64,000 nucleotides of DNA from Liolophura sinensis (lineage: Eukaryota; Mollusca; Polyplacophora; Chitonida; Chitonidae). The position numbers and the translations under genes are program-made. This document shows, piece after piece, positions 50,330-62,735 of the stretch; positions within the stretch are counted from its first letter, which is position 1; every line of letters starts with the position of its first letter. Below the pieces are notes generated by a model, which saw nothing but the letters and a program-made list of their open reading frames with translations, was not told the origin of the DNA and ran no database searches. Location: NCBI RefSeq assembly GCF_032854445.1, contig NC_088300.1, positions 30,115,608 to 30,179,607 of the forward strand, given 5' to 3'.

Positions 50330-51647
50330 CAATGGAGCTTTGCCATGCAAAAATTCACGTAAAAAATTCAACTAACAGGGTTTCCTAAAACAAGTTGTAT
50401 CTCCCCATGCTTCGACGGAATCAAAACTCGACGTGGAAACAACATTGTAGAAGCGTAATTTACGCGTACGTTTGACAGTATCGATATAATGCCATAAAAC
50501 ACAGGTTAATCGCCTCTCTGTTCAAAAAACGATTACTCAGGTTTTACCCCCTAATCCCATATGAAGGGAAACGTTGCGCGTGTGATAAATATATTTTGAT
50601 AAGTATCGTATAATCTATAGATCAACGAAGAACACATCATGCATATAGACGTTATGAAGATGCGGGAAATAAATAAATAATGCATTCTAGAATGCCGAAC
50701 AAATCCAGACAAACAGCTTGAGGGAAGCCATATTTAATGCAGGCAAAAATGATGGACATTTGTCACTTGGGTGTCCCAGTTATGTTTGAGAGATTGAAAA
50801 TGAAATAAAAATAAATCAGAAGGGCACTGGTCTTCAGGGCGACCTTTACTAAAATGGTTCAGTATAACACAGTTGCATGTTCCTGATGCTTCGGCCGATC
50901 TTCACCCAGGGTATGAAAGATTTCACATCACGAATATAAGTTACTGTCTGCCATGTATCCGCTGTGGTGTGACAAACAGCCACTAATGTGTTTATCTTCA
51001 CTGCTGCCAATTCCAGGCTCAGTTCTCCAGGCCATAAATACAGGCCTCTTCACTACCCCTGTTACATCATTGGATTTCCGAGATTCAATGAGGAATGATC
51101 ACATTCATCCGAAACGAGAAGTAAATTTTCCGCTTCCTGCAGGAATCTAGCCACTCCACCCTAGCATTCATCAAAACGAGAAACCTGTCTAAGATGAGAT
51201 TTCACTTTTTTCACTCCGAAGTCTTTGAAGCCTGTTTCTGCTTCCCACACGTCCGATCGATGTGTTCTTCTAATAAAATGTGAAGTCGAAATAGAAATCT
51301 GCGTCTTTACACTGCTTCCACATACTGTACTTGTGCATCTGAAATGTGGTCCTTGAACCAGTGCACACGTTCTTACAACAATTAATCTTTAACTAATATA
51401 ACTAGCATCAAAAGAAGCCTTTTGGGGTGTCTCCATATAGTCCTTAATATTTGTACTTCAGTTTTATAACGTGCACTATTTGATTAACACATTCATTTCA
51501 AACGCTTGCTTATCACTGTGCACGATCCAAGTCTGAAAAGTTAAGATCCATCTGTAGAACTATCAACAATGGATAAAAAACTTAAAACAAATGAATTCTT
51601 TAAATGGCCTCTTGATTTTGAGCCACATCTTTCCTCAGTCATCAGGC

Positions 51648-51706
51648 GTTTATTTATTTGATTGAAGTTTTACACCGTACTCAAGAATATTTCACTTATA
51701 AAACGG
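51648..51706 (-). mobile_element. SINE family A 3' end
   Basis: TTTATTTATTTGATTGAAG, TTTTACACCGTACTCAAGAA, TATTTCACTTATAAAACGGC, then unrelated repeat sequence. Confidence 0.8.
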
Positions 51707-51724
51707 CATTCATATACATTCACA

Positions 51725-52090
51725 TTCATATACCAGCACTCAACCAAAATGGCCGTTCCGGGTAATCCCAAGGAAAATTGCTCAAAACGACGTTTAACAT
51801 TAGCCACATCGTGCAAAGAGATCAAGCCAGTAATTTTCAATCATGTGGGAAGGCGCAAGGAATGTCCTGAGTGAACAAGTGAAATGAGTATTCAAATCGT
51901 CTACCATCCTAGTATATAATTTGTCGCTAGTAGAATATGTACCTCGGTTGCGCTTTGATTGCAACTGGTCATATATCCAACTTGGCGATCTAATTTAATA
52001 CGATGAATGCAGTGGAATTAGACACAATCATGAAGCATACTGCCAGAGATTCTGGACAATATGTCCATATTTACATACAAGGCACTCATT
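51725..52090 (+). repeat. Unclassified dispersed repeat, copy 3
   Basis: It shares TTTGATTG..CTGGTCATATATCC, TTGGCGATCT and GGAATTAGACACAATCATGA with copy 1. A SINE family A 3' end lies just upstream. Confidence 0.55.
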
Positions 52091-52344
52091 GTAAAAGTTA
52101 ACAAATTTAGAGTGATGGCGTTTGATGGAATAACCTTGACACAGTAGATTAGAAAGAATAACTTGTGACGTTTTGATTGAAATCGTCACATAACAGACAG
52201 GATCTAACAAATGTTACAAGGTGAGATATGTACACGCCATATGCAAGATCCTTTGGTAAATATTGCTCTCAAAGTAAGGATAATTTACAATGTTAAAATT
52301 AAAACTGTGCCTTTTGTTGAAATGCAAGTGAGAGAGGAAACGGT

Positions 52345-52520
52345 TTTGGGTTCAGACCAGATGTTCTATCCCCATGGAAACCCACGACTATCCGCAGTTG
52401 CTGGCAGACCTTCCCAGTTACGACAGTGGACGAAGCCATCTTGAACTGGAGCGATCCCATGGATGAGAGGCTTGTAGAGGTCATAGTGCCGCAGTAGATC
52501 TTTAACTTCCAGGCCATAGC
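52345..52520 (-). mobile_element. SINE family A, 5' half, diverged
   Basis: CATGGAAACCCACGACTATC, CGCAGTTGCTGGCAGACC, TTGAACTGGAGCGATCCC and GATGAGAGGCTTG are the inverse of the family A head and body; the 3' domain is missing. Confidence 0.7.
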
Positions 52521-53162
52521 GGGCCCCCCAATCAGCAGTCGTAACACTATTTGGAACAATTTGGTCTTGTGTTGAAATATCACAAAGTAGATATTATATT
52601 CCATTAATAAAGAACTTGCAAAAATAAAGTCCTGAAAAAACAAAAAATCTCCAAAGCATTTAACTGGAACGAAATGAATACTTACTGTTGTCATATTTGT
52701 TATTTGATTATTTGATTTTGTTTAACTTTGAAGTGAGTAATTTTCCTTCACGTGACGATGGCTATGGGTCATTGGTGCGAGACGCCTCGCCCATTACTTA
52801 ACAATCCAGAGCTGGGTACAATCACTCGATCTCATTCGTCATGTTCGAGGGAACCGCTAACTTCCTCGACCATCGAGTATGTGGCCAAGTTTGAAAGGAA
52901 AGCAATCAAGAGCCCTGTTAGTCTCACAGGTGCCAACGTGTTGACTAAGGCATAGTCAGTATTGTAAAGGTAATATCAATATCGAATTTCTACGTCAATG
53001 TTCATGTCCATTAAAAATAGTTCTCAGCCGGACAATCTCAGTTTCAAGTAATCATCTAACTCTAGATGTTTAGCATTCAGACCGAGCATCCATCATTTAG
53101 CTGCACGTAGAAACCAATTAAAAGACATCCTGTGGTAGGGCGGGGGAATCGGCAGTATTCTA

Positions 53163-53208
53163 AGAAAGCGAAACGGACAGCCCGTGCACCTCAAGAAGCG
53201 AAACGGAC
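53163..53208 (+). repeat. Short direct duplication
   Basis: AAGAAAGCGAAACGGACAG and AAGAAGCGAAACGGACTG occur about 30 bp apart. Confidence 0.6.
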
Positions 53209-53292
53209 TGTAGCTGTCACTGATATAGCGACTGACATCCTCATATGGCCACTTCATTTTAAAGTACTGTTTTGCTCCATTTTTCTGTAATT

Positions 53293-53455
53293 TCTTTATC
53301 TATTTATTTGATTGGTGTTTTAAGTCGTACTCAAACATATTTTAATTATATGACGCAGGCCAGTGTCGTGATGCGAAGATAGTGGAGAAATCACGACCTT
53401 TCTCAGGTTGCTGACCGACCTTCTGTCGCACAAATGGGGAGGAAACCACCTTCCT
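53293..53455 (-). mobile_element. SINE family A, partial copy
   Basis: A TTTATCTATTTATTTGATTG tail, GTGTTTTAAGTCGTACTCAA, CTCAGGTTGCTGACCGACC and GGGGAGGAAACC; the head is absent. Confidence 0.8.
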
Positions 53456-54948
53456 TTTTCATGTTATATTGCAGGCGTGTGGCTTTAAGCCTTCGGTATG
53501 AACAGAAGCGTGTTGATGTTCGTGATATATAATCGAAAAAGGATATTTTAGGTAAATTAAAACTTTATATTAAACATTATGGAGTGTAGAAAGTCTCCTT
53601 ATAACAAATGTAACTTTTAGCCTGACAAGTTAGTCATAGACGCGTGCTTTTAAGCTTGATTCACGTATGACTGTGGTATAGTTAGCGTGCTACGTCTTAA
53701 CTTAAAAAATATCGCTTTTAAATTCACGGTAACACTTATTAAACACAAATACGCCAATATCAATGCTCATGCGGAATTATGTTTCAGGTAAATGAAAACA
53801 AACCACAAGGATTCGAACTCACTCTTACAGAGCTACCTGCTACAACGAATTTTTCAACTCACTTAAAACGCGTTCCCAACTTCCATGAAAATAGGAATTT
53901 TAAAGGTTATGCCGATGGAACTTTTATAGACGGTTCAACTAAGCTTTATCCTACTGATTCACGAATTTACACAATTCTGCTCGGATTTTGAGGTTTCCAC
54001 TTATTCTCCGCCTAACCATACCACGCAATTTGCTCTGTGCATAGTAACGCCTGTAAAAGCTGTCTGTGTCACATAAAATCAGGTGTTGGTGTTATATTAT
54101 ATCAAATTACTTCTGTGGGTTTGTTGTCGTGGTATCTGTTTTATATTTGCGCCTACCGCCTTCCCCCAACTCCTCTCCATCCCGCCCCCTCCACATCAAT
54201 CTAAGGCTCACCAGTTAACTGGGAGTTTTGTATACACGCAAATCAGTATTGATCAGGTGGAATGCTGGCTATGCCTTGATTTGTCTGTCAAAACCAGGTG
54301 ATTGAAAATCTCCAGGGACCTATTTACGTCCGCTTCATTTGCTTGACAATAGTTTCGTAATATCATGCTCGTTGTGGTTTAGCATTTTTTTTATCAGCAC
54401 TCCATTGACGTAATTCGTTTTGAAATGATAAGCATAAAAAGCTTGAATCGATACCGAGGTAAAAAAAGTCAATACCAACAAGTAACGGCTCCAAACATGT
54501 GCTAGGGGCAGTTTGCGGGAGAAACTGAAGGAAAACTTGAACCCAGCCCTATAAACCAGTGATTTGTTGCGTGCTTCTAGAAAGCAATGCTTACAGACCA
54601 AGAGCTTTTTTCACCAAAATGTACAAAGTCTTGTTACGTGGGGTCAAATTAAGAACAACCTCAAGGCGTGCAATTGTGCAAATTAAGATAGGCAGAAATC
54701 ATTTCACCCAAATCGTGGATCAAGTATATTTTGTAATTTGCTTTTCTACAGGCACTGGTATGTGTTTCAGGCATAAAACCTTCACCAGTGTTATATTCCG
54801 ACTGTTGTGCTGATCGACATACGTGTTTGCTTATAGAAGTAAACAGTATTTCGGCACATGGTTGTTTTTCCTTGCGACACAAAAAATAAGGCGTGTAAAG
54901 GAGGTTAGGAGGCATCTCGCGAGGTTCACTTATTTCTTTGAAACTTAA

Positions 54949-55070
54949 CAAACCTGCGGATGGTCGTGGGCCTCACCGGGGCTCTGCCGGTTTCCTTCGA
55001 TCATAATGTTGGCAGCAGTCGTATAAGTGAAATATTCTTCAGTACGGCGTAAAACACCAATCCAAAAAAT
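54949..55070 (+). mobile_element. SINE family A 3' half
   Basis: ACCTGCGGATGGTCGTGGGC, GCAGTCGTATAAGTGAAATA, CAGTACGGCGTAAAACACC, then a degenerate tail. Confidence 0.85.
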
Positions 55071-55931
55071 CAACACGTAAATCTAAACTTTCCACTTCCT
55101 AGGCATACATTTACGTTGGGTAATCCTTGTGGCCAGGGGGTCCTTGCGACAGTTTTCCAGATAGTGTTATTTCCTTTGAACTTCACACATGCTTCACTCA
55201 GTAGAATCCCTTGAGACACCTCCTGTTCTGCAGAGGAATGGGGTCTACATTTCGCCATATGTCCAATGTCTTTTTTATGTTTTCCACAGTAATAAATCTC
55301 ACTATGTGCTTTAGTTCATTTAATTTCACCGCTCTTCGATAAGACACTAACGTCCATTGCTGTCACAATTCGTTTTTCACGAAAACCAAAAGTATCCTTT
55401 GAAATGCGTGGCGTTTTCTCGATGTAAATTCGTGCATAATCAACCATGTTTTTTTCGATATTCATCCCCAAATGTGAATTGTTGTGAAATGTTCTTCACT
55501 ACCGCATAGTATGAAATACATTACATCATTGAGGTTGGGCTTACTCTGTTGTAAAAAGGTTCCACTGATATGGCCAGATGTATGGGGATAGAACACCGAT
55601 ATACATCACGTTATCTAACAGACCGGCTGATGCAAAGCGGCAGCTAATCCAACAAAACCTTCGTTAACCCTCATTCTTCAAAGTTTTCTAATTTCTCCTC
55701 AGGTTGCCTAGACCGTTTAGTCAAATGATCATGTATATCGTTCCACTCAAATCTAAAAAATAAATGCATATAGAAAATGTGTCATACTAAAATTATACTA
55801 ATCGCGTAACTCTGACACTGAGGCATTTAGTTTCATACAATGCAGTAATCGTCATCGATGCACAGATGCTACTGTTTTGTCTTAAGTTACATTTATGGAA
55901 CACTTAATGTTTGGAAAGGAGGCACATTTGG

Positions 55932-56110
55932 CACAATGACCCAGTAGCCCCGTGTCACACGTAGGAAGGTATGTACATAACCTGCGGATGGTCATGGGTT
56001 TTCCTCTGGGTTCTGTCCGGTTTCCTCTCACCACAATGCTGGCCGCCGTCCTTTAAGTGCACTATTCTTGGATACGACGTAAAGCAAAAATCAAATAAGT
56101 AAATGAATAA
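55932..56110 (+). mobile_element. SINE family A copy, internal deletion
   Basis: ACAATGACCCAGTAGCC is followed soon by CACACGTAGGAAGG (the B-box region is deleted), then ACCTGCGGATGGTCATGGG, GCCGCCGTCCTTTAAGTG and a CAAATAAGTAAATG tail. Confidence 0.8.
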
Positions 56111-56409
56111 GTTAAACACCAATGAAAAAGTAGATAAATAAATTTAATGTTAGAATTGGTGGGAAATTAGCTGAAGTGTGCATCGGGGCCCTTTCAACGA
56201 CTTCAGAACTTATAATCTTGAATGTTCGTAGCTTGATGCTCATTAAGGGGGAAAAGCCAAGTACGGATCGATATGACGTCGGTGTGCTCTACAGTGGGAG
56301 AGCTATAACCCCAGTTGTTCTTACGTTTTCTCTCAAAACTATAACAGATTTAAACCTTCTACAGAGTCCATGTGTATAAAGCTTATAAAAGATGAAGTCC
56401 CAAGGGCGA

Positions 56410-56530
56410 ATTTATTTATTTATTTGATTGGAGTTTTACGCCGTATACTCAAGAGTATTTCATTGATATGACAGTGAGGCAATTTGGAGGGAGGAAAACG
56501 GACAGAGCCCCGATGAAACGCGAGACTCAG
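56410..56530 (-). mobile_element. SINE family A, 5'-truncated copy
   Basis: TTTATTTATTTATTTGATTG, GAGTTTTACGCCGTATACTC, then GGAGGAAAACGGACAGAGCC. Confidence 0.85.
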
Positions 56531-57530
56531 CAGTGCTGCATCTTTTATTCTTCTGCAGCCTTTGCCATAAAGTGATGCCATAGCTGGCACATGTAAGTGA
56601 CATTGATTGTCACGAGCATTACATGTAGGAAAGTGCTTGTCACTAATCGACGGAGGCAACAGCTTATTTGCTCCCAGCGTGTGCATTTTCCCTCTCCTAT
56701 GGGGCTCACTGTAATATCAATCTTTACAAAAAAACTTTATTTCTACATGTGGGGCATACGACTGTGAACCACTGACATAGAAGAACACAACACATGGGTG
56801 AGGAGAGGAATTTCTGTGAATATCCCCTAGGATTGCTTCATCTAAACTGCTGCAACACCTGTTCCAGCTGAGCTTACCTAGCTTGTAACTCTAACACTTA
56901 ATTTAAAATCACTGCATCCATTTTCTGTCTAATTCGCTTACATGTACATGCATCCATACGTGGTATAGTGGTGCAGCTGCAAACCCTAAAGTCGAACATT
57001 AATCTAACCAATATTCTCCCTAGCCTTTGTTTATTGTTTGTGGGAGAGCTACATTTAGTTCAAATTTCTCTCTCAGAACGTGATTATTGGAACAGTTTAC
57101 TGTGATTTGTTTCGGACATAACTGTGGAAATATAGGGGAGAGGGTATTGCGGTGTGTGTTGTAATTTGGTTTAATGTTTGATTTACTATCCTAAAACAAG
57201 CAGGTGAATATATTGCTGCAGAATAAAAAAAAACTTTCATGGTATATTTGCAATTCTCGAAGCGCTGTTGATCCATCCGCTCAAATATGAGTAGCTCTTC
57301 GCGAAGATTCGCCTGGTGTTAACGGACATATTTATGACAGTCGCCTGATAAGTTTCCGGATTACAACCAAAACGGTAGTTTCCGAGTACAACTTGACATT
57401 TTTTGGAATAGGATCACTAACGATATTAAGCTCATTGAGTCAGCTCACCGTGGTGCGAACAAGCCAGAATGTAATGTACAAATCAAACGGAGGTAATGGG
57501 CTGATTTTTTTCCCAAATTGGCATGGAATG

Positions 57531-57754
57531 GCAGCTGATTGAACACAGAAACCGTATATGACCGCAGCTGACTTAGTTATGATTGCCACAATACAGCGAT
57601 GTAATCAACGCGTCTTTTCATGATCATCCGAGCGACATTTAGGACTAGAGGTGTCCAATTTGGCACGAGGGTGAGCACCGTGGGCAGTGGCCCGTCAACA
57701 ATTTTATTATGACACGACGGCTTATTTCGATTCGTGTCAGCAGCTGATTTGAAC
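57531..57754 (+). promoter_or_regulatory. Candidate enhancer: three E-boxes with the same flank
   Basis: GCAGCTGATTGAAC (57531), GCAGCTGACTTAG (57564) and GCAGCTGATTTGAAC (57740) share orientation and the GCAGCTGAYT context. CAGCTG is the class of site bound by bHLH factors. The surrounding 57.3-57.9 kb is less AT-rich than its neighbourhood and free of recognised transposon sequence. Function is inferred only. Confidence 0.35.
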
Positions 57755-58349
57755 GATTAAGCAGTTATTTATCCCGTGACTGAACGTCAGTAGAAGTGCA
57801 AGCGAGCATCTCACCCGTACCCGGGGCCCACTAGCTGCCATTACCGCTCACATCCACAAACTGATACTGTCAACACTGACCTTTCATAGCCCCACTGGAC
57901 TCGTCACAACGGCTTACTTATAACAGTTATGAGTCCCTAACGTAACAGAAGAGGACATCAGCCATCACTAAAAACTCGTTAGTCCATTAGGAATAAGAGT
58001 AATATAGAAGTATGACTTTACTGGGGGATAAAAAACACTTTTATCGTCTAGGGAAATCGGTTGAAAGAAATATTCTGATGAGGTATACCAAAATGATGTT
58101 TTCACTGAAAGGCCTCCTGCCATTCGTCAAAGAGATAATAATACCAATATCTTGGCTTATACTACGCTGTTCTTTTCAGTAAAAACTTCTAAAATAGGAA
58201 AATACAAAATGGCCATGTCAACATATCTGTGAAGAAGGGCCTTCAGGTATATTGTATTGTTGTGTCGAAAACAACCTTGTCAAACAATGCGATTGATACC
58301 CAGCAATACATGTAGCCCAAAAGTACATTACCTATTTCTGCCAGGTTTG

Positions 58350-58424
58350 CTCCCATCATAATACCTTCTTATAAATGAAATATTCTTGAGAACGGCGTAA
58401 AACAACAATCAAATAAATAAATAC
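58350..58424 (+). mobile_element. SINE family A 3' end
   Basis: TATAAATGAAATATTCTTGA, GAACGGCGTAAAACAAC and a CAAATAAATAAAT tail. Confidence 0.8.
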
Positions 58425-59104
58425 TCATACAATTAGAGTAGGTCTTAACAAAAAAAAACGTCCTGTCCTGCCTTTTACTTTACACTCGACTATGATTTGT
58501 TTTTGGTTTGTGATCACTTTTGATCACAATACGACGCCGATTCTTATCATGAAGAAGATCTCGGTAATTTTAAAAGAAGTTTTAACCTAATACATAAGAA
58601 ATACACTTTTAACCCGGATTAAACTAATGAATAATCACTGTCACTGTTTGATGGCGTAACTCTATGGTACCCATGAACTGATGGAAAACAAATGTGTTTT
58701 GACAGTTTTTCATGATGCCGTGATAACTACTCTTTAGAGTCAACATAATGATATAGCAGTACAATCTGAACCATGTTATTCCAAGAACCTATTAAAAATG
58801 CTTCATTAAGAACTTCATGCCCCTTCTTTTTTTTTTGCCATTACAACATAAACATAGATAAGGCAAAACAATAACTTTTAGTTACTTGAGGATAATGCTT
58901 GAATTTCTACCGCTTTCAGCCGTTTTACAGTAATATAAAATATAATCATTCGAATATATGAGGACTCCTAAATTAGTATCATATCTTAAATGCATAGTTA
59001 GAAGCGATACGCTTAATGTTTCAATTTGTCAAGATCTGGCAATAACTTTCTCTTGAGAATTAAAATCGAAATATGTACTCACTGCTTGAGCATCTTTCTT
59101 GTCA

Positions 59105-59232
59105 GTGTTCCGGATGGATATAGCAAGAGCTTGAGAAAGCTTCGCCAAATCGATAGGGATTTGGTCGGGGAGACAGCTCATGCTGCTGCAACTGATGCTG
59201 ATGATGATGGTGATGATGGTGATTTGTTTTGA
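59105..59232 (+). CDS. Possible terminal coding exon of an unrecognised gene
   Basis: A strong acceptor-like stretch (GCATCTTTCTTGTCAG) ends at 59104. It is followed by an open frame of about 42 residues: V-P-D-G-Y-S-K-S-L-R-K-L-R-Q-I-D-R-D, then an acidic tail (D-A-D-D-D-G-D-D-G-D-L-F) and TGA. The acidic end is encoded by a GAT-rich run, so it may simply be a trinucleotide repeat. No upstream exon was identified, and I do not recognise the family. Confidence 0.25.
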
Positions 59233-60855
59233 TGGCGTCTCCATTCCAGCGAAACCACACAGACAGCGACGGAGTCATGAAGCCGTCCTCCCTTAGGCAA
59301 CTACACGGTCAGTGTGCACCAAAGACGCATTAACACTTCCTATAGACCTGATCACTTTGCTTTAAGGAAAGTCACGTCAGTGAGTGTGTATTGTAAAACA
59401 GTCAGCCTTTAATATCATATATGACAGGTTTTACATCTCTACCTAGCCATTCTGGCCTTTATCCATAAATATTCAAACACTGGCTTTTTCTATCTCTAAT
59501 ACTATCTATTCTCTACGTTAAATCAAAGGGGAGAAACAAAAAGGAAGACAAATTGGTGGATGGTTAGTTGGGTTAGAGTTGATTTCGGTAGTGTGAGTGC
59601 TTTCAAAGCCACGCAATGCTGCAACGTGATGGCTAATCCAGACTGGCAATCCTTGAATGTCGTGTCCACTACAGGCAAATACCAGTGGTATACCAGCAAA
59701 TATTGAGACAATGCAGTGGAAAATGGAGCAAAGGCCGTCTTTTTAAAATTTATTTTATTTCACTTTGAGCGTCCCTTTGCGATTGTTTGCTAAACGCCTT
59801 TGACGAGATCGGTCGTATAGCTGTAAAATCGCACTTTGCGGAGATTTTGGATACTATATCAAATCATACGGTTACTATATATGTACACCCCCGAGATACA
59901 AAGGCATGGTGCTTGATTTGTATCTAAAGGGATTTATGAAAAGCGTGAACCATTCAGTGATTGAGACCTTCCAAACTCAGATCACATGGACGTTGTATGT
60001 GAAAAGAACCAAAGGCTAATTCCATGCCCATAATTAAATACGAAAACAAACAAACCATAGCATGAAACACAGCAAACAGATATCTGAATGGGTCAGTGAA
60101 TAAGCAAAAGACTCAACTGACCACGACTTGGTGAATAATAAAATTGCAGTGACGGCAATGTGATATTTGGACATAGTCACACAGAAATGGTGAATTCTGG
60201 CCTCTTAAACTCACTTTGGGTTTTATTCTGCCTGTTCTACATGTTGCTTAAAAACTAGCAATCTCAAGCAGAATTACGTTTGAAACACGGTGGTGATTTT
60301 AATTACTTTGCATTAATTAAACATCACTGACCAAGAATTACTAATTTTTTGTGTTCTAATCGCATTTAATAAACATCATAACATATTTCATCATTTGTCG
60401 ATAAAAGTGAATTTTCTTTGTTAGGATTAAGCCTTTAATTCCATGTATTCTTTTCAGCTCCTTTCTTTTGAGGGGTATTTCATGTCCATCCACAGAAAGA
60501 TATATCTCACACTGACACACCCACATATTCCTAACCCATATGCGTAATACAACTGCTCCCAGTTCAATTCCACACATGAGAAAATTGTCATCGAGTCCCA
60601 ATGGCGCCACCTGCCTCCGTGCGTCAAAAAAAAAAAGATTTAAAAAGGAAGAAAAAAGACGTGACACTTATTTCTCTTTACCCACATAACCTGGCAATCT
60701 TATCCGTGTTGCCCGAAGCAACATAAATTTTTTTAATGTAGTTTTCATCTTATGGTCATGTCAAAGTGTATGAAATGTGAAAGTTTCTCCAACAACATTA
60801 CAACTCAGCATAAGCTTACAAGCATACCTTATATAAAAAAATCAAATCAAGCAGA

Positions 60856-60890
60856 AGTCACTGTGAGTCACTGTGAAGCACTGTGAGTCA
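60856..60890 (+). repeat. Short tandem repeat of a CACTGTGAGT unit
   Basis: GTCACTGTGAGTCACTGTGA is followed by AGCACTGTGAGTCA. Confidence 0.8.
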
Positions 60891-60942
60891 GATGTTTTAA
60901 TATTTCGGTAATTCGTTGAGTCCATATCGATAACTTTTAACT

Positions 60943-61539
60943 TTATTCGTAAATATGAATGGAATGTACAGGTAGAATCTCTTCGTAGATACGAAATATC
61001 TTTCGTAGTTGTGAAATTCCGCTTAACTTGGGGCTAGGATCCGTACATTCATCCTGCTGAACAACATCACAATGCTTCAACTGAAGTTTATGGAACACTT
61101 TAACTATTGACAGCCTCACTGTCGTAGTGAGCGTAGTTTTCAGAATTGTCCAAGAAGTAAACAATCCATCTGGACTGCTTTCTTTGGCTCCTCTCCGTGA
61201 TCTCTCACAGAACTCACATTTCAGTGGTTTGCGTGGTGACAATCTTTTTGTTTTAAAATAGAGATTATATTGGGTTTTCTTTGGAAAGAAACATGAACCT
61301 TCTGGAAAAACAAGCGTGTGGCTTATCAGCATTGTACGGAACCGTGGAAGAAAAATTATAATTATATAAAAAAAAAACATTTTCTTGTTTGAAGTCTTGA
61401 AAAATGACAATTTTTCCTGAAGAGTTACTATTACTATAAATAGACCATTCTGCAACGGCCAAGTTCCCAGTTGAGATTCGCCGGACAAAATGGAATATAT
61501 ATGTAGATATGCTGCGTATGCTTGAAAATGTAAGCACAC
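60943..61539 (-). CDS. Unrecognised 198-codon open frame
   Basis: It is the longest single open frame in the window. The first part is low-complexity and hydrophobic in AT-rich DNA (a run of F, Y and I). The second part (from about residue 100) is more protein-like, with C-E-F-C-E-R, basic stretches and a TAA stop overlapping AATAAA. No splice acceptor, domain or homologue was recognised; it may be chance. Confidence 0.2.
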   Translation of the reverse strand: MCLHFQAYAAYLHIYSILSGESQLGTWPLQNGLFIVIVTLQEKLSFFKTSNKKMFFFYIIIIFLPRFRTMLISHTLVFPEGSCFFPKKTQYNLYFKTKRLSPRKPLKCEFCERSRRGAKESSPDGLFTSWTILKTTLTTTVRLSIVKVFHKLQLKHCDVVQQDECTDPSPKLSGISQLRKIFRIYEEILPVHSIHIYE

Positions 61540-62639
61540 AGCACGCTCGGGCTTACAATATGGTATCTTGAAATCGGTTCCTAAAGCGGTAATAAGTTAG
61601 CATATTTAACCAGTGGTAAAGAAGCGTATGTTTGAACGAATATTCTTCAGTTAAAGCATGTCAACGTCTGTATTTATAGCACGCAAGCAAAATTAAGAAA
61701 CAAATTAGCTCGGGTAAGCTTTATCAATCACTGAAGATTGAATCCCTTAATTGTGCCCGCTTAATTGTGGAATCTAATACGGTACAAATGCTATACAGTA
61801 AGATCGTGATGACCTTCATATAACAATTGGTTTCTGATTTGGGGCCTGCTATAGGATCTCGGGCCCCGCGTTAAAAAACCAACAGAAAATAAGAACTTGG
61901 AAGCCAAGCTACACTAATCGGCCTGCCTATTGATTATTGAAGAGAGGTCTAAATATAGAAACAACAGATAAGAGAAAAATTAACATTTTTAAGCAAAGTG
62001 ACGCGAAAAAAAAACTTTTCTTCTTTGCATCTTCAGAACAAAAATTTTTCTTTTTCTTTACTATCAAAATGAGTAGTAAAAGATGTTCGTGTTTCCTATG
62101 TCTTCGCTTTCAAAAATACTTTTTTTCTTTCTAGTTACATGTAGCTATGTTTTAAATTGTTTCCTTTGTGTTGACATTTATTTTTCGCATGTCGCTTCCA
62201 CTGTTCCGTAGCTTAGGTTTAGTATATCTGCGATGAGTTTGTACGAGTACTGCCAGTGTCTACAGCAGAAGATTCTCTCCGCGGTTTGACTGATCAGTTG
62301 CCTTTCATTTCCAATTAGTGCCAGAATAGCGAGTGTTTCCCTATGGCTCAAGCCGTATTATTTGACACATTTTTCAACATTTTTTGTAAGTGTTTTGATA
62401 CTCTTGTCCTCCACGGAATGCGTTCCAAACACAAACACGCCTAAGGTACAGATCCTGTTTGTTCCAGGAATTCTGTGTGCTGTATTAACAAATATGTAGG
62501 GAATTTTACATCCACGAAATGGCATTCGGATATCAAACAAAAGCTGAATCGCTGACCCCTAAGGCTTAATGTCAAGGCAATCTCAACCCATGCTCCCCAA
62601 TAGTTCATATGTGCGACAACGAACAGCAGTATGAGGGAG

Positions 62640-62735
62640 GGAATATGACAGGGGGAAACTCGTGACCATCCGCAAGCTGCTTCCAGACTTTCCCATGTAC
62701 TACCAGAGTTGAACTGCGATGATAATGCATGGGCA
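62640..62735 (-). mobile_element. SINE family A central fragment
   Basis: GGGGGAAACTCGTGACCATC, CGCAAGCTGCTTCCAGAC, TTCCCATGTACTACC and AGTTGAACTGCGATGATAAT; both ends are missing. Confidence 0.6.

Noticed and set aside
52299-52694. 131-codon minus-strand open frame
   Set aside because: Much of it is a diverged SINE family A 5' half read in one frame.
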